From JBFMFH01 sp964481395 (GTDB taxonomy: Bacteria; Acidobacteriota; Vicinamibacteria; Vicinamibacterales; JAKQTR01), in the NCBI GenBank assembly GCA_964481395.1, contig CAYZYG010000005.1, positions 26,646 through 90,645 of the forward strand: a DNA stretch of 64,000 nt, in the 5' to 3' direction. Positions within the stretch are counted from its first letter, which is position 1, and each line of letters begins with the position of its first letter. The notes beneath the pieces are model-generated. The model saw nothing but the letters and a program-made list of their open reading frames with translations. It was not told where the DNA came from and did not search any database. Shown piece by piece: positions 32,858 to 41,423 of this stretch. Both the position numbers and the translations under genes were made by a program.

Positions 32858-34696
32858 CTACTGCCGGAGCCGCGTCTCGACGCGCATGCGGCCCTCCGTC
32901 GCGGTGAGGAAGAAGGGCTCCCACTCCCGCCGGAATCGATCGATCTTGGCCACGACGTCGCCGGCCGCCGTCGTCCCGCGGCTGATGACATAGATGAACG
33001 CCTGGCGGTGCGTCCTCGGGGACTCGGCCGCCGCCGGCTGGCGGGGACCAAGCGCGGCGACCACGTCCTGAATCAGCACGTCTCGCCGCGTCCCGTTGAA
33101 GGTCACGCCGACGCGGGGAGCCGACTCCCGCGTCCGGGAGGGCACGACGTTCGTCGGGCTGTCGACGTAGAACACCGGCGGCACCTCGCCCTCGTCGCGC
33201 AGTCCCATCGCGTACTGGTCGAGGGCGCTGTAGTGATCGACCGCGCCGGCCGTCCTGAACGAGCCGCCCCCGAGGTCCTCGATGTCGTTGCCCTCGAGGA
33301 ACGACGCATTCGAATCCATGAAGAAGCTCCAATGCACGTCGTCTCGCCCGAGCCAGGCGCCGGACGCGTCGTCCGCCGGCGTACGGAATCGTAGACCGAC
33401 CAGCCAACGGTGACCCGATTCGTGACCCAGGAGGCCCAGCGTCGAGTTCTCACCGACGAAGCGGACCGCCGGATCCGAGGGGTACTTACCGATCTCGTCC
33501 ATGAACACGAGGCTGCCCAGGCGGCCAGCGCTGCCGAACTCGGTGGCGGCGTCGAAGGTGGGCAGGCCGATGCCCCGGATCGCATTGGCCACGGTGGTCT
33601 CGTACGCAAACGTATTGCCGCTCACCAGCGACCGGTCGCTCCAGACCACGAGCTGGTCGAAGTCGTCGGGGTGGGTCCGGTAGAACGCCTGGCCCAGCGC
33701 GACCAGGTCGATGTCGGCAGCTGCCGCGAAGCGCTCTCCGACCGCCCCGGCGCCGCCGTCGATCCCGGGACCGCCGGCCTGATTGAGATTGACCGGCACG
33801 AAGACGTTGGTCGCGCCGGGCGAGAGGCCGATCACCGAGTCGACCAGCGTCGTCGTGTCGGCGAACTTGAGATCCACCTGTCCGTCCGGACGCACGACCA
33901 TCTGCGCCGTGAGCTTGCGCGGGTCGTCGTACCCGGGCACGTTGCACCAAGTGACGGTGAACGCGTCGGCCTGGGCGTCGACGAAGACTCCCCCGCCGGC
34001 CGACGGATCCAAATCCGCGAAGAAGAGCGCGACGCGCGCCGGGCCTACCAGGAACCGGGAGACCGACCGCTCCGTGCTCGCACTGTCGGCCCTGCCGAAG
34101 GTCAGGTTGCCGTCGGAGTTGACGAAGGCGGACGAGTACGCCTGTCCGTAGAAGGAGATCGGCGTGGTCAGCGTCACGCTCTGGCTCGCGTCGTCGCCGA
34201 GCGTGAGGCGCTGACCGAGCTGCTGGCGGAACGTCGCGTCCCCCGCGCGAACGTCGTACCCCCCGGCGGCGTTCCGCACGAAGGTCAGCCCCGCGGGCTT
34301 CAGGTCGAAAGCGTTCGCCGGCAGCATGATCGTGCCCTCGTCCTGAATGACGGCGATGTCTCCGATGTCTTCCGAGGCGTGCAGGGAACTGACCGAGCGA
34401 AGCCGATCGCGATCCCGGGCGGCGCGGTGCTTCCAGACCGCATCGAGGACGTTGTAGGGGCTGTAGGCGCAGAACTGCCCCCGGCGCTTGGCCTCCGCCA
34501 CCGCCTCGGCTTCAGCCGACTTCGGCGCCAGGAACGCCGGCGCTTCGATGGTGATCGAGGCACACGGGTTGGTCGACGACGGTGGCGGAGACGGCGCCGG
34601 CGAGGGCACGGGTGACGATCCCCCTCCGGATCCACCGCAGCCTGCGGCGAGCATGACGACGACGGCCAGCGAAGCGGAGAACGGCGGTCTTGGCAT
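32858..34696 (-). CDS. Lipoprotein with NIDO-like domain and HExxH metalloprotease-like motif
   Basis: 612 residues from ATG 34696. Lipobox MLAAGC (Cys20) is followed by a Gly/Ser/Pro linker (SPVPSPAPSPPPSS). The middle part (about 150-300: FYGQAYSSAFVNSDGNLTFG, RVALFFADLDPSAGGGVFV, FTVTWCNVPGYDD) resembles NIDO-like domains of surface proteins. HESGH (425-429) in LGLLGHESGHRWLVGLRF is a zinc-site HExxH; a third ligand may come from the downstream WSFFMDSNASFLEGNDIEDLGGG stretch. It is probably an outer-membrane or surface metallopeptidase, but catalysis is not shown. It heads the two-gene unit with the Gfo/Idh gene. Confidence 0.75.
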   Translation of the reverse strand: MPRPPFSASLAVVVMLAAGCGGSGGGSSPVPSPAPSPPPSSTNPCASITIEAPAFLAPKSAEAEAVAEAKRRGQFCAYSPYNVLDAVWKHRAARDRDRLRSVSSLHASEDIGDIAVIQDEGTIMLPANAFDLKPAGLTFVRNAAGGYDVRAGDATFRQQLGQRLTLGDDASQSVTLTTPISFYGQAYSSAFVNSDGNLTFGRADSASTERSVSRFLVGPARVALFFADLDPSAGGGVFVDAQADAFTVTWCNVPGYDDPRKLTAQMVVRPDGQVDLKFADTTTLVDSVIGLSPGATNVFVPVNLNQAGGPGIDGGAGAVGERFAAAADIDLVALGQAFYRTHPDDFDQLVVWSDRSLVSGNTFAYETTVANAIRGIGLPTFDAATEFGSAGRLGSLVFMDEIGKYPSDPAVRFVGENSTLGLLGHESGHRWLVGLRFRTPADDASGAWLGRDDVHWSFFMDSNASFLEGNDIEDLGGGSFRTAGAVDHYSALDQYAMGLRDEGEVPPVFYVDSPTNVVPSRTRESAPRVGVTFNGTRRDVLIQDVVAALGPRQPAAAESPRTHRQAFIYVISRGTTAAGDVVAKIDRFRREWEPFFLTATEGRMRVETRLRQ

Positions 34697-34748
34697 GTCG
34701 ATTCCTGTGGTCCCGCCAGTGTAGCATTCAGGGCTGGGCACTCTGGCG

Positions 34749-35570
34749 ATGACACCGGCACCGATCTCCTCGCTCGACGATCCACGCGTGGCAGACTACC
34801 GCCTGCTCCCCGATCCCGCCGCCCTGCGCGCCGCCGGGCTCTTCGTGGCCGAAGGACGGCTCGTCGTGCGAACGCTGCTGGGCGGTCCGGGTTACCGCAT
34901 CCGTTCGCTCCTGGTCTCACCGGCAGCCCTCGACAGCCTCAGGGGCGTGCTGGAGTCTCGCGAGGATGTTTCGGTCTACGTGGCTGATGTCAGTGCGCTG
35001 TCGGCCCTCGTCGGGTTCAACATGCACCGAGGGTGCCTGGGCCTCGCCGAGCGGCCGGCACCGGTCGACCCGGCTGCGCTCGTCGCCGGAATTGGAAGGC
35101 CCCCTCTCCTGGTGGTCGCGGAGCAGGTGGCCAACGCCGACAACATCGGTGGGATCTTCAGGAGCGCCATGGCGTTCGGAGTCCGTGCGGTCCTGCTCAG
35201 CCCGAACTGCTGCGATCCGCTCTACCGCAAGGCCATCCGCGTCTCGATCGGAGGCACGCTGCGGGTCCCGTTCGCCGAGATCGGCGCATGGCCGGAGGGC
35301 CTGAGCCTGCTCAAGCAGGCGGGCTACCGCATCGTCGCGCTGACCCCGCACGCGCGGGCCCAGGAATTGGGCGTGTGGGCGCGTGCGCCCCGGTCCGGTC
35401 GCGTGGCGCTCCTGCTGGGCCATGAGGGCTCAGGCCTCAGTGAAGCCGCGCTGGCGGTGGCCGACGATCTGGTGCGGATCGAGATGGCGGCGGGGATCGA
35501 TTCGCTCAACGTCGCGACCGCGGCCGGCATCGCGATGTACGCCTGCTCAGGGCTCTGGCGGCGGGGGTGA
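34749..35570 (+). CDS. SpoU/TrmH-family RNA 2'-O-methyltransferase
   Basis: 273 residues. An N-terminal substrate-binding domain (about 1-110: GLFVAEGRLVVRTLL) is followed by the trefoil-knot SPOUT domain with its motifs: VVAEQVANADNIGGIFRSAMAFGV (motif 1, Asn-Ile-Gly and the catalytic Arg), LLGHEGSGLSE (motif 2) and IEMAAGIDSLNVATAAGIAMY (motif 3). It methylates a ribose in tRNA or rRNA; the target nucleotide is not evident, so no symbol is given. It is divergent from the HExxH lipoprotein gene. The 7-bp repeat starts on the base after its stop codon. Confidence 0.93.
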   Translation: MTPAPISSLDDPRVADYRLLPDPAALRAAGLFVAEGRLVVRTLLGGPGYRIRSLLVSPAALDSLRGVLESREDVSVYVADVSALSALVGFNMHRGCLGLAERPAPVDPAALVAGIGRPPLLVVAEQVANADNIGGIFRSAMAFGVRAVLLSPNCCDPLYRKAIRVSIGGTLRVPFAEIGAWPEGLSLLKQAGYRIVALTPHARAQELGVWARAPRSGRVALLLGHEGSGLSEAALAVADDLVRIEMAAGIDSLNVATAAGIAMYACSGLWRRG

Positions 35571-35619
35571 GAGACAGGCGACAGGCGACAGGCGACAGGC
35601 GACAGGGGTCAGGGGTCAG
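35571..35619. repeat. Heptanucleotide tandem repeat, GCGACAG type
   Basis: Seven 7-bp units (GAGACAG, four GCGACAG, two GGGTCAG). The array starts on the base after the stop codon of the SpoU gene and runs into the stop codon of the convergent M20 gene (35616-35618), so it is the entire intergenic region. Confidence 0.95.
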
Positions 35620-36782
35620 GGCTCTTTCGCTCCGCAGTAGCGCAGAGCCGCCTCGACGAGGCAGGCGGCCAGCCGGTGCACGCTCTCGAGATCGGCCCAC
35701 TCTTCCTTGGCGTGGGCCCCGGCGCCGGCGGCGCCGAACACCACCGTCTCGGTGCCAGCTGCCGACAGCAGCGCCGCATCCATCCACGGCGTCTGCCCAA
35801 CGAAAGCGGGCGGATGTCCGACAACGGACTCGACGGCGCCCGCCACCGCCCGCACGATGGCGGCCTCTCGAGGCACCTCGAACGGCTCGCGGGCGAGCAG
35901 CACGCGCGACTCGGTCTCGAACGAGGGGTCACGCGCCATGACGCGCTCGATGAGGGCATCGACCTCACCGACGACCGTCTCGGTCCGCTCGCCCGGAATG
36001 GTGCGGCGTTCGATCTGCAACGTGCATGACGCGGCGTACGTACTCAGCCCCGTTCCCCCGGCCAGCGTGGCCGCGTGCAGCGACGGCGGCCCGACCAGCG
36101 GGTGCGGCGGACGCGCCCGTAAGTCCTGTTCGAGGCGATCGAGTTCGACCAGGATACGGCCCATCCGCATGTTCGCGTCCACGCCGAGGTCGAACCGGCT
36201 GCCGTGTGCCGCCCGGCCGTGCGTCTTCACCTCGATCCACACGAACCCCTTGTGGGCGAGGCACACGTCGAGCGCCGTGGGCTCCGTGACGATGGCCCCG
36301 TCGGGCCGGTACCTGCCGACGAGGTCCTGCGTGCCGAGCGACGCGTACTCTTCGTCCGCCACGGCCGCCAGCATCACCTCCCCGGAATGCGGTCGTCCGG
36401 CATCGCCGAGCGCCTTCACGGCAGCGAGCATCGCCGCGAGACCGCCTTTCATGTCGAACGCGCCACGCCCGTGGAGACGGCCGCCGCGGATATCGCCCGA
36501 GAACGGATCGGCCATCTCGTCGACGGCCACGGTGTCCGCATGGGCGTTCAGCATCAGCGAACGACCCGGAGCCGACCCGCGGAGGCGCCCCACGACGCTG
36601 GGCCGTCCCGGTTCGGGCTCGTGGATTTCGACGTCGCAGCCGCAGGCGCGGAGTTCCCCGGCGACGAAGGCCGCGATCTGCGCCTCACCCGGCGCCGACG
36701 GGTCGAGAAGCGGGTTGACGGAGTTGATGCGCACCAGGCGCTGGAAGACGGCGTCGAGATACGACAAGTCGATCGAAATCAT
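35616..36782 (-). CDS. M20 ArgE/DapE-family deacylase
   Basis: 388 residues. Metal-site motifs: LNAHADTVAVDEM (His, Asp), GRGAFDMKGGLAAML (bridging Asp), ADEEYASLG (Glu pair), VTEPTALDVCLAHKG (Asp/Glu region) and the lid domain HGRAAHGSRFDLGVDAN. This is the acetylornithine deacetylase / succinyl-diaminopimelate desuccinylase family. No arg or dap genes are adjacent, so the exact acyl-amino acid is open. Start at ATG 36782 where homology begins (RLVRINSVNPLLDP). A second M20 protein of another type is encoded at 7.2 kb. Confidence 0.92.
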   Translation of the reverse strand: MISIDLSYLDAVFQRLVRINSVNPLLDPSAPGEAQIAAFVAGELRACGCDVEIHEPEPGRPSVVGRLRGSAPGRSLMLNAHADTVAVDEMADPFSGDIRGGRLHGRGAFDMKGGLAAMLAAVKALGDAGRPHSGEVMLAAVADEEYASLGTQDLVGRYRPDGAIVTEPTALDVCLAHKGFVWIEVKTHGRAAHGSRFDLGVDANMRMGRILVELDRLEQDLRARPPHPLVGPPSLHAATLAGGTGLSTYAASCTLQIERRTIPGERTETVVGEVDALIERVMARDPSFETESRVLLAREPFEVPREAAIVRAVAGAVESVVGHPPAFVGQTPWMDAALLSAAGTETVVFGAAGAGAHAKEEWADLESVHRLAACLVEAALRYCGAKEP

Positions 36783-36814
36783 GGCGGTCTCCGGCGGGGG
36801 ACATTATGACAGGG

Positions 36815-36857
36815 CCCGGGGATCGGGGACCGGGAATCGGGATTCGGAAGTCGTGAT
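36815..36857. repeat. Heptanucleotide tandem repeat, ATCGGGA type
   Basis: Degenerate 7-bp units (ATCGGGG, ACCGGGA, ATCGGGA, TTCGGAA, GTCGTGA) lead from the 5' side of the M20 gene straight into the inverted-repeat element that follows. Confidence 0.75.
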
Positions 36858-36967
36858 CTGGAGGCCGGCCCTTCCGCCTTCGCGGAACGCTTCGGCGGAC
36901 CTCCGTAGCCTTGGCGGAGGGCGGTCAGGGCCGGCAGGTCCGCCGGGGCTGAAGCCCCGGCCTCCAG
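36858..36967. repeat. 110-bp element with terminal inverted repeats and a nested repeat (REP/MITE-like)
   Basis: The ends are a perfect 11-bp inverted repeat (CTGGAGGCCGG 36858-36868; CCGGCCTCCAG 36957-36967). Inside, GCCGGCCCT (36865-36873) pairs with AGGGCCGGC (36927-36935), and CCGGGGCT-GA-AGCCCCGG (36943-36960) forms another hairpin. Between the first pair lies about 53 bp of different, also repeat-like sequence (CTCCGTAGCCTTGGCGGAGG). No ORF. It looks like a palindromic element that received a second one. It makes up most of the 369-bp gene-free gap 36783-37151. Confidence 0.7.
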
Positions 36968-37032
36968 CGGACACGCGTGCGCAGCCGCCGAGGATCACAG
37001 ACGAGGCGTCGCCAGCGGTCTTGAAACAGCAC

Positions 37033-37061
37033 GGGGCGGCGCGCCCGCCGCGCGCCGCCCC
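37033..37061 (-). terminator. Strong hairpin, possible terminator of the BNR-repeat gene
   Basis: An 11-bp perfect G+C stem (GGGGCGGCGCG 37033-37043 with CGCGCCGCCCC 37051-37061, 7-nt loop) lies about 90 nt past the stop of the BNR gene. Only a short GTTT-type tail follows on the minus strand, so termination would be weak or factor-assisted. Confidence 0.45.
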
Positions 37062-37070
37062 GCGTTTCGT

Positions 37071-37153
37071 GATCGAATCCCGAATCCCGACGCCCGATTC
37101 CCGTGGGGCGGGATCCCCCTCAGAACCGGTCCCCGGTCCCTGGTCCCAGTCCT
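37071..37153. repeat. Heptanucleotide tandem repeat, TCCCGAA/CGGTCCC type
   Basis: About eleven degenerate 7-bp units (GATCGAA, TCCCGAA, TCCCGAC, GCCCGAT, TCCCGTG, then CGGTCCC, CGGTCCC, TGGTCCC) end inside the stop codon of the BNR-repeat gene (37152-37154). Confidence 0.85.
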
Positions 37154-40085
37154 ACGGCAGGTCTGCCTTGATCTCGACCGTCTGGGTGTACTCCTTCCCG
37201 TTGACGGTCAGCTTGACGAGGTACGTCCCGGCGGGAAGCGCGATGCCGCCGCCCCCACGCCCCCCGCGCCCGCCCATCTGCTGGGCCATCTGCGCGGCGG
37301 CGCCGGCGAGCTGCGGCGGCGTCCCGCGCAGGTTCCACTGCACGCGGTGGAGACCAGCCTCCTTCGGCCCGGTCAGCTCACGCACGACCCGGCCTTCGAC
37401 ATTCGAGATGGTGATCTTCACGTCGCCCGTCGCCGCGGCCTTGAGGTGATACGCGATGGCCGTGCCCGGTTCGGGATTCTGACCCTGGAAGTGCTTGGCT
37501 CCGCCGACCGTCCTCGCCAGCGAGATGTCGTTCCTCCAGAGCGTGCCTGCCCGCGGTGCGAAGAGCGTGGCCTCCGCCTTCGCGGCCTCATCGGTGAGGT
37601 TCTGCAGCGGCGTGATGTCGTCGATGATCCAGATGCTGCGTCCGTGCGTCCCGACCAGGAGATCGTTGTCGCGCGGGTGAATGACGATGTCGTCGATCCG
37701 GACCGTCGGCAGTCCGTTCATGAACCGCTTCCACGTCTTCCCCGCATCCAACGAGATGTAGAACGCGTACTCTGTCCCGAGGAACAGCAGGTTCCGGTTC
37801 TTGAGATCCTCGCGGATGACGTTCACGTTGCCTATCGGCAGGTTGGACGTAATCGAGGTCCAGGTCTCACCGTAGTCCTTGGTGACGTAGACGTACGGCT
37901 TGTGATCGTTCGTCCGGTGGCCGTCGAACGTCGCGTAGCAGGTTCCCGCGTCGAAATTCGACGGTTCGACTCTGGATACGTGCGTTTCGTCCGGCACGCC
38001 CTTGACGTTGGCCACGACGTTCTTCCAGGTCGTGCCGCCGTCACGGCTCACCTGCAGGTTGCCGTCGTTGGTGCCGACCCAGAGCACGCCCGGGATCACC
38101 GGCGACTCCGCGAGTGTCGTGATGACGCTGGTCTGGCCGACCCCGTCGTGCTTGGACGCCATCGGGCCGTCGCCTGGCACGCCCATGATTGGACGCTCGA
38201 ACCGGCTGAGGTTCCGAGTCAGGTCCTTCGTCATGGTGAAGGTGTTGCCCCGGTCCCTCGAGATGAACAGGTGATTGCCCCCGATGAAGATGATCCGCGG
38301 GTTGTGCGGCGACATCACCGTCGGGGTGTTCCAGAAGAAGCGAATCTCGGTGCCCTCGGGCGGATCAGGCACGATGTTGCCGGACGCGCCTCCGCCGAAG
38401 CCCATCTGGGCAGCCATCTGCTGCAACTGCGCGGCCTGCGCGCCGCCTCGCCCCTGCGGGCGCGGCCGGGGGCGGATGCTCTGGGTCTGCCCCATCCGCA
38501 AGTCCAGCCGATTGACGTTGCCGTCCTGGGACTGCGCGTACACCGTGGTCCAGTCGGTCGGGTCGCTCGACGTGTAGAACCCGTCACCGCCGCCCACGCG
38601 GAACCAGTCCTGGTTCAGGATGCCGGTCGAGCTGCGCACAGCGCTCGGTCCGCACCAAGACCCGTTGTCCTGCAGGCCGCCGCACACGTAGTAGGGTGTG
38701 CGCATGTCGACGCTGATCTTGTAGAACTGGCCGACCGCGATGGTGTTGATGAACTCCCAGGTATCGCCCTGGTCGTAGCTCACGTCCAGACCGCCGTCGT
38801 TCCCGAGAATGAGGTGTTTCGAATTCCGGGGATTGATCCACAGCGCGTGATGATCGCTGTGCGCGATGCCGCCAACCTGATTGAAGGTCTTCCCACCGTC
38901 CGTCGACTTGAAGAACGGCGCGCCCATCGTGTAAACGGTTTCGGGGTTGTTCGGGTCGACGCGGATTTTGCTGTAGTACATCGGACGGTTGTTGTTGTTG
39001 GCCGTAATCCGCCACGTCCGCCCGAAGTCATCCGAACGCCACACACCCGACTGCTTCGGATCCGGGGGAGGTGGAGGTGCGCCGGCCTGGCCGCGGCCGC
39101 CGCCGCCCGTTCCCGCGCCGCGTCCGCCGCCCGGCTGGAGGGGCTTGCCGTCGGCCCCGACGTTGCCACCGGTGCCGGCGCTCGCGCCAACCTCGAATTG
39201 CGCGTACACCACATTCGGCTTCGTCCGGCACACATCGACGCCGATGCGCCCGAGGATGCCCTCCGGCAGCCCGCTGCCCTGCAGACGGGTCCAGGTCCGC
39301 CCACCGTTCGTCGTTTTCCAGAGACCGCTGCCCGGGCCGCCCCCGTTGAATCCGTGCGGCGTCCGCCGGCGCTGGTACGAAGCGGCGTACAGGGTATCGG
39401 GACTCTTCGGATCCATCGCCACGTCGATGAACCCCGTGTCCTCGTCGATGAAGTTGGTGTTCGTCCAGGTTTTGCCGCCATCGGTCGTCTTGAAGAGGCC
39501 GCGCTCCTTGTTCGGACCGAACAGGTGCCCGACCGCGGCGACGTACGCGATGTCAGGATTCGTCGGATGGATGACGATGCGCCCGATGGACTGCGTGTCC
39601 TTGAGGCCGACGTTGGTCCACGTCTTGCCGGCGTCCGTCGACTTGTAGACCCCGTCGCCGAACGAGGAGCTCTGGCGGTTGTTCGGCTCGCCAGACCCGA
39701 CGTAGATGATGTTCGGGTTGGACGGCGCGATCGTGATGTCTCCAATCGAACTCACGGGATACGTGTCGAACACCGGGGTGAACGTCGTCCCGTTGTTGAT
39801 CGTCTTCCACACACCGCCCGTCGCAAAGCCGACGTAGTAGGTCGAGGGGTCGCTTTCGACCACCGCGATGTCGTCGATTCGGCCACCCATGTTGGCCGGG
39901 CCGATCGAGCGCCAGACGAACGGCTTGAGCAGCGGGTCATCACTCTGGTTGATGGGCGGCGGCTCTGGGGCCTGCTGGCCCGCCGCCTGTCCCTGCGGCG
40001 CCTGTGCGGAGACGGCCTGGAAGCCGACGGCCGCAAGGGCAAGCCCGCAGGCGAGCAGCACGAGTGCGCGGATGGCTCTGGTCAT
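37152..40085 (-). CDS. Exported VPS10/sortilin-type BNR-repeat protein
   Basis: 977 residues. A signal peptide (1-27) is followed by at least ten BNR/Asp-box blades of a large beta-propeller (STDAGKTWTNVGL, TTDGGKTWTNTNF, STDGGKTFNQVGG, SRDRGNTFTMTKDL, SRDGGTTWKNV, TKDYGETWTSI, SLDAGKTWKRF), each built round S/T-x-D-x-G-x-T-W. Gly/Pro-rich low-complexity loops interrupt it near 325-345 and 560-600. The C-terminal 130 residues form a FlgD/Ig-like strand domain (AGTYLVKLTVNGKEYTQTVEI). These proteins are often called glycosyl hydrolases by annotation but have no proven catalysis. Common in Acidobacteriota; the role is probably binding at the surface. CGGGAGGAC precedes the ATG. Confidence 0.9.
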   Translation of the reverse strand: MTRAIRALVLLACGLALAAVGFQAVSAQAPQGQAAGQQAPEPPPINQSDDPLLKPFVWRSIGPANMGGRIDDIAVVESDPSTYYVGFATGGVWKTINNGTTFTPVFDTYPVSSIGDITIAPSNPNIIYVGSGEPNNRQSSSFGDGVYKSTDAGKTWTNVGLKDTQSIGRIVIHPTNPDIAYVAAVGHLFGPNKERGLFKTTDGGKTWTNTNFIDEDTGFIDVAMDPKSPDTLYAASYQRRRTPHGFNGGGPGSGLWKTTNGGRTWTRLQGSGLPEGILGRIGVDVCRTKPNVVYAQFEVGASAGTGGNVGADGKPLQPGGGRGAGTGGGGRGQAGAPPPPPDPKQSGVWRSDDFGRTWRITANNNNRPMYYSKIRVDPNNPETVYTMGAPFFKSTDGGKTFNQVGGIAHSDHHALWINPRNSKHLILGNDGGLDVSYDQGDTWEFINTIAVGQFYKISVDMRTPYYVCGGLQDNGSWCGPSAVRSSTGILNQDWFRVGGGDGFYTSSDPTDWTTVYAQSQDGNVNRLDLRMGQTQSIRPRPRPQGRGGAQAAQLQQMAAQMGFGGGASGNIVPDPPEGTEIRFFWNTPTVMSPHNPRIIFIGGNHLFISRDRGNTFTMTKDLTRNLSRFERPIMGVPGDGPMASKHDGVGQTSVITTLAESPVIPGVLWVGTNDGNLQVSRDGGTTWKNVVANVKGVPDETHVSRVEPSNFDAGTCYATFDGHRTNDHKPYVYVTKDYGETWTSITSNLPIGNVNVIREDLKNRNLLFLGTEYAFYISLDAGKTWKRFMNGLPTVRIDDIVIHPRDNDLLVGTHGRSIWIIDDITPLQNLTDEAAKAEATLFAPRAGTLWRNDISLARTVGGAKHFQGQNPEPGTAIAYHLKAAATGDVKITISNVEGRVVRELTGPKEAGLHRVQWNLRGTPPQLAGAAAQMAQQMGGRGGRGGGGIALPAGTYLVKLTVNGKEYTQTVEIKADLP

Positions 40086-40226
40086 TGTGCGGTGTCCTCC
40101 CGGGTGACAGGGCTACGAGCGGTGGGGTCGTACTCTGATGCAATACGACGGGCGTGCTGCCGCTGTTTATCGCGGCGTGCGCCGGGCCCTCCCGCCCTGG
40201 TCCGCGAATGTTAGACTGAAACGCTC

Positions 40227-41390
40227 ATGTCCGCCAGTCGGGCCCCGCTGTTCACCCCCCGCTTCTTCCTGATGTGCGCCTTCACGTTCTGCGTCTTCGT
40301 GTCGGCGTTTCAGCTGTTTCCGGTCGCGCCGTTCCGGATCCGCGACCTGGGCGGCAGCACGTTCGCCGCGGGGCTGTTCCTCGCGTTCGTGACCTACGCC
40401 TCGGCGGTGTTCGCACCGCTGACCGGGTCGCTGGCCGACCGGTGGGGCCTCCGGCGCACGCTCGCGAGGTCTGGCCTGGCGTTGACGGTGCTGGCCGCGG
40501 CCTACGGCCTGATCGCCGACTACCGCCTCATGCTCGGCCTGACGGTGGTGCACGGCTTCTTCTGGTCGGGGCTGCTGACGGCGTCCGCCGCCTACATGAG
40601 CGGCTGGCTCCCGCCCTCGCGCCGCGCCGAAGGGCTCGGGTACTGGGGACTGTCCTCGGTGATGGCGGTGGCCGTCGCCCCGCCGCTCGGCTTCTGGCTC
40701 TACCGGTTCGGATGGGGGTGGATGAGCGTGGCCATGGTGGTGCTCAATGCCGCCATGACGATTATCGCCTGGCGCCTTCCTCCGCTCGAGCGCAGGCGCC
40801 CAACCGAAGCGCGTGGCGGATTCTCGATCGAGTGGCGGGTCCTCGTCGTCTCGATCACGCTCTTCCTGTACGCCTTTGGATACGGCGGCATCACCAGTTT
40901 TGCCGCGATGTACGCCGAGGCCAACGGACTGACGCCGAGGGCGATCTACCTCTCCGTGCTCGCGCTCACCATCGTCGTCACCCGGCCGTTCCTCGGACCG
41001 CTGGCGGATCGGATCGGGTACGTCCGGGTGTTCGTCCCTTGTCTAGGATTGATCACCGTCGGGCTCGCCCTGCTCGCGGCCGGCGGAACGCGGGGATGGC
41101 AGGTCGCCTCGGCCATCGTGTTCGGCGTAGGATTCGGCACCGCGTACCCGGTCTACGCGGCGTACCTCCTGCAGCGCATTGACGCACGGCGGCACGGCGC
41201 GTCGTTCGGCGCGCTGATCGCCGCGTTCGACACCGGCATCGGCAGCGGGTCACTGCTGACCGGATGGGTCATCCAGCACGCGGGCTACCGGCCGGCGTTC
41301 GGACTGGGCGCCGCCGTCGCGGCCCTGGCCATCCCGTACTTCCTGGCCGCCCGGCGCCTGCTGCCGCCGCTCCCGGCCCCCGAGCCGTAG
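40227..41390 (+). CDS. MFS transporter, 12 TM, unknown substrate
   Basis: 387 residues with twelve hydrophobic helices. The loop 2-3 MFS signature is present as GSLADRWGLRRTLARSG, and its C-terminal-half copy as GPLADRIGYVRVFVP. The first helix starts at once (FFLMCAFTFCVFVSAFQLFPVAPF). The substrate is not evident; sequence style is near the YfcJ/arabinose-exporter-like drug or sugar exporters. TAGACT (40212-40217) ends 9 nt before the ATG and no good Shine-Dalgarno is seen, so the mRNA may be almost leaderless. Divergent from the BNR gene. Confidence 0.9.
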   Translation: MSASRAPLFTPRFFLMCAFTFCVFVSAFQLFPVAPFRIRDLGGSTFAAGLFLAFVTYASAVFAPLTGSLADRWGLRRTLARSGLALTVLAAAYGLIADYRLMLGLTVVHGFFWSGLLTASAAYMSGWLPPSRRAEGLGYWGLSSVMAVAVAPPLGFWLYRFGWGWMSVAMVVLNAAMTIIAWRLPPLERRRPTEARGGFSIEWRVLVVSITLFLYAFGYGGITSFAAMYAEANGLTPRAIYLSVLALTIVVTRPFLGPLADRIGYVRVFVPCLGLITVGLALLAAGGTRGWQVASAIVFGVGFGTAYPVYAAYLLQRIDARRHGASFGALIAAFDTGIGSGSLLTGWVIQHAGYRPAFGLGAAVAALAIPYFLAARRLLPPLPAPEP

Positions 41391-41423
41391 GCGCAACCGA
41401 CCGGGCCCCGGTCCCTGCGTCCG

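Noticed and set aside
37152..40085. Glycosyl hydrolase function for the BNR-repeat protein
   Set aside because: Asp-box blades are structural. No catalytic residues of sialidases or GH74 enzymes could be assigned, so no enzymatic call is made.
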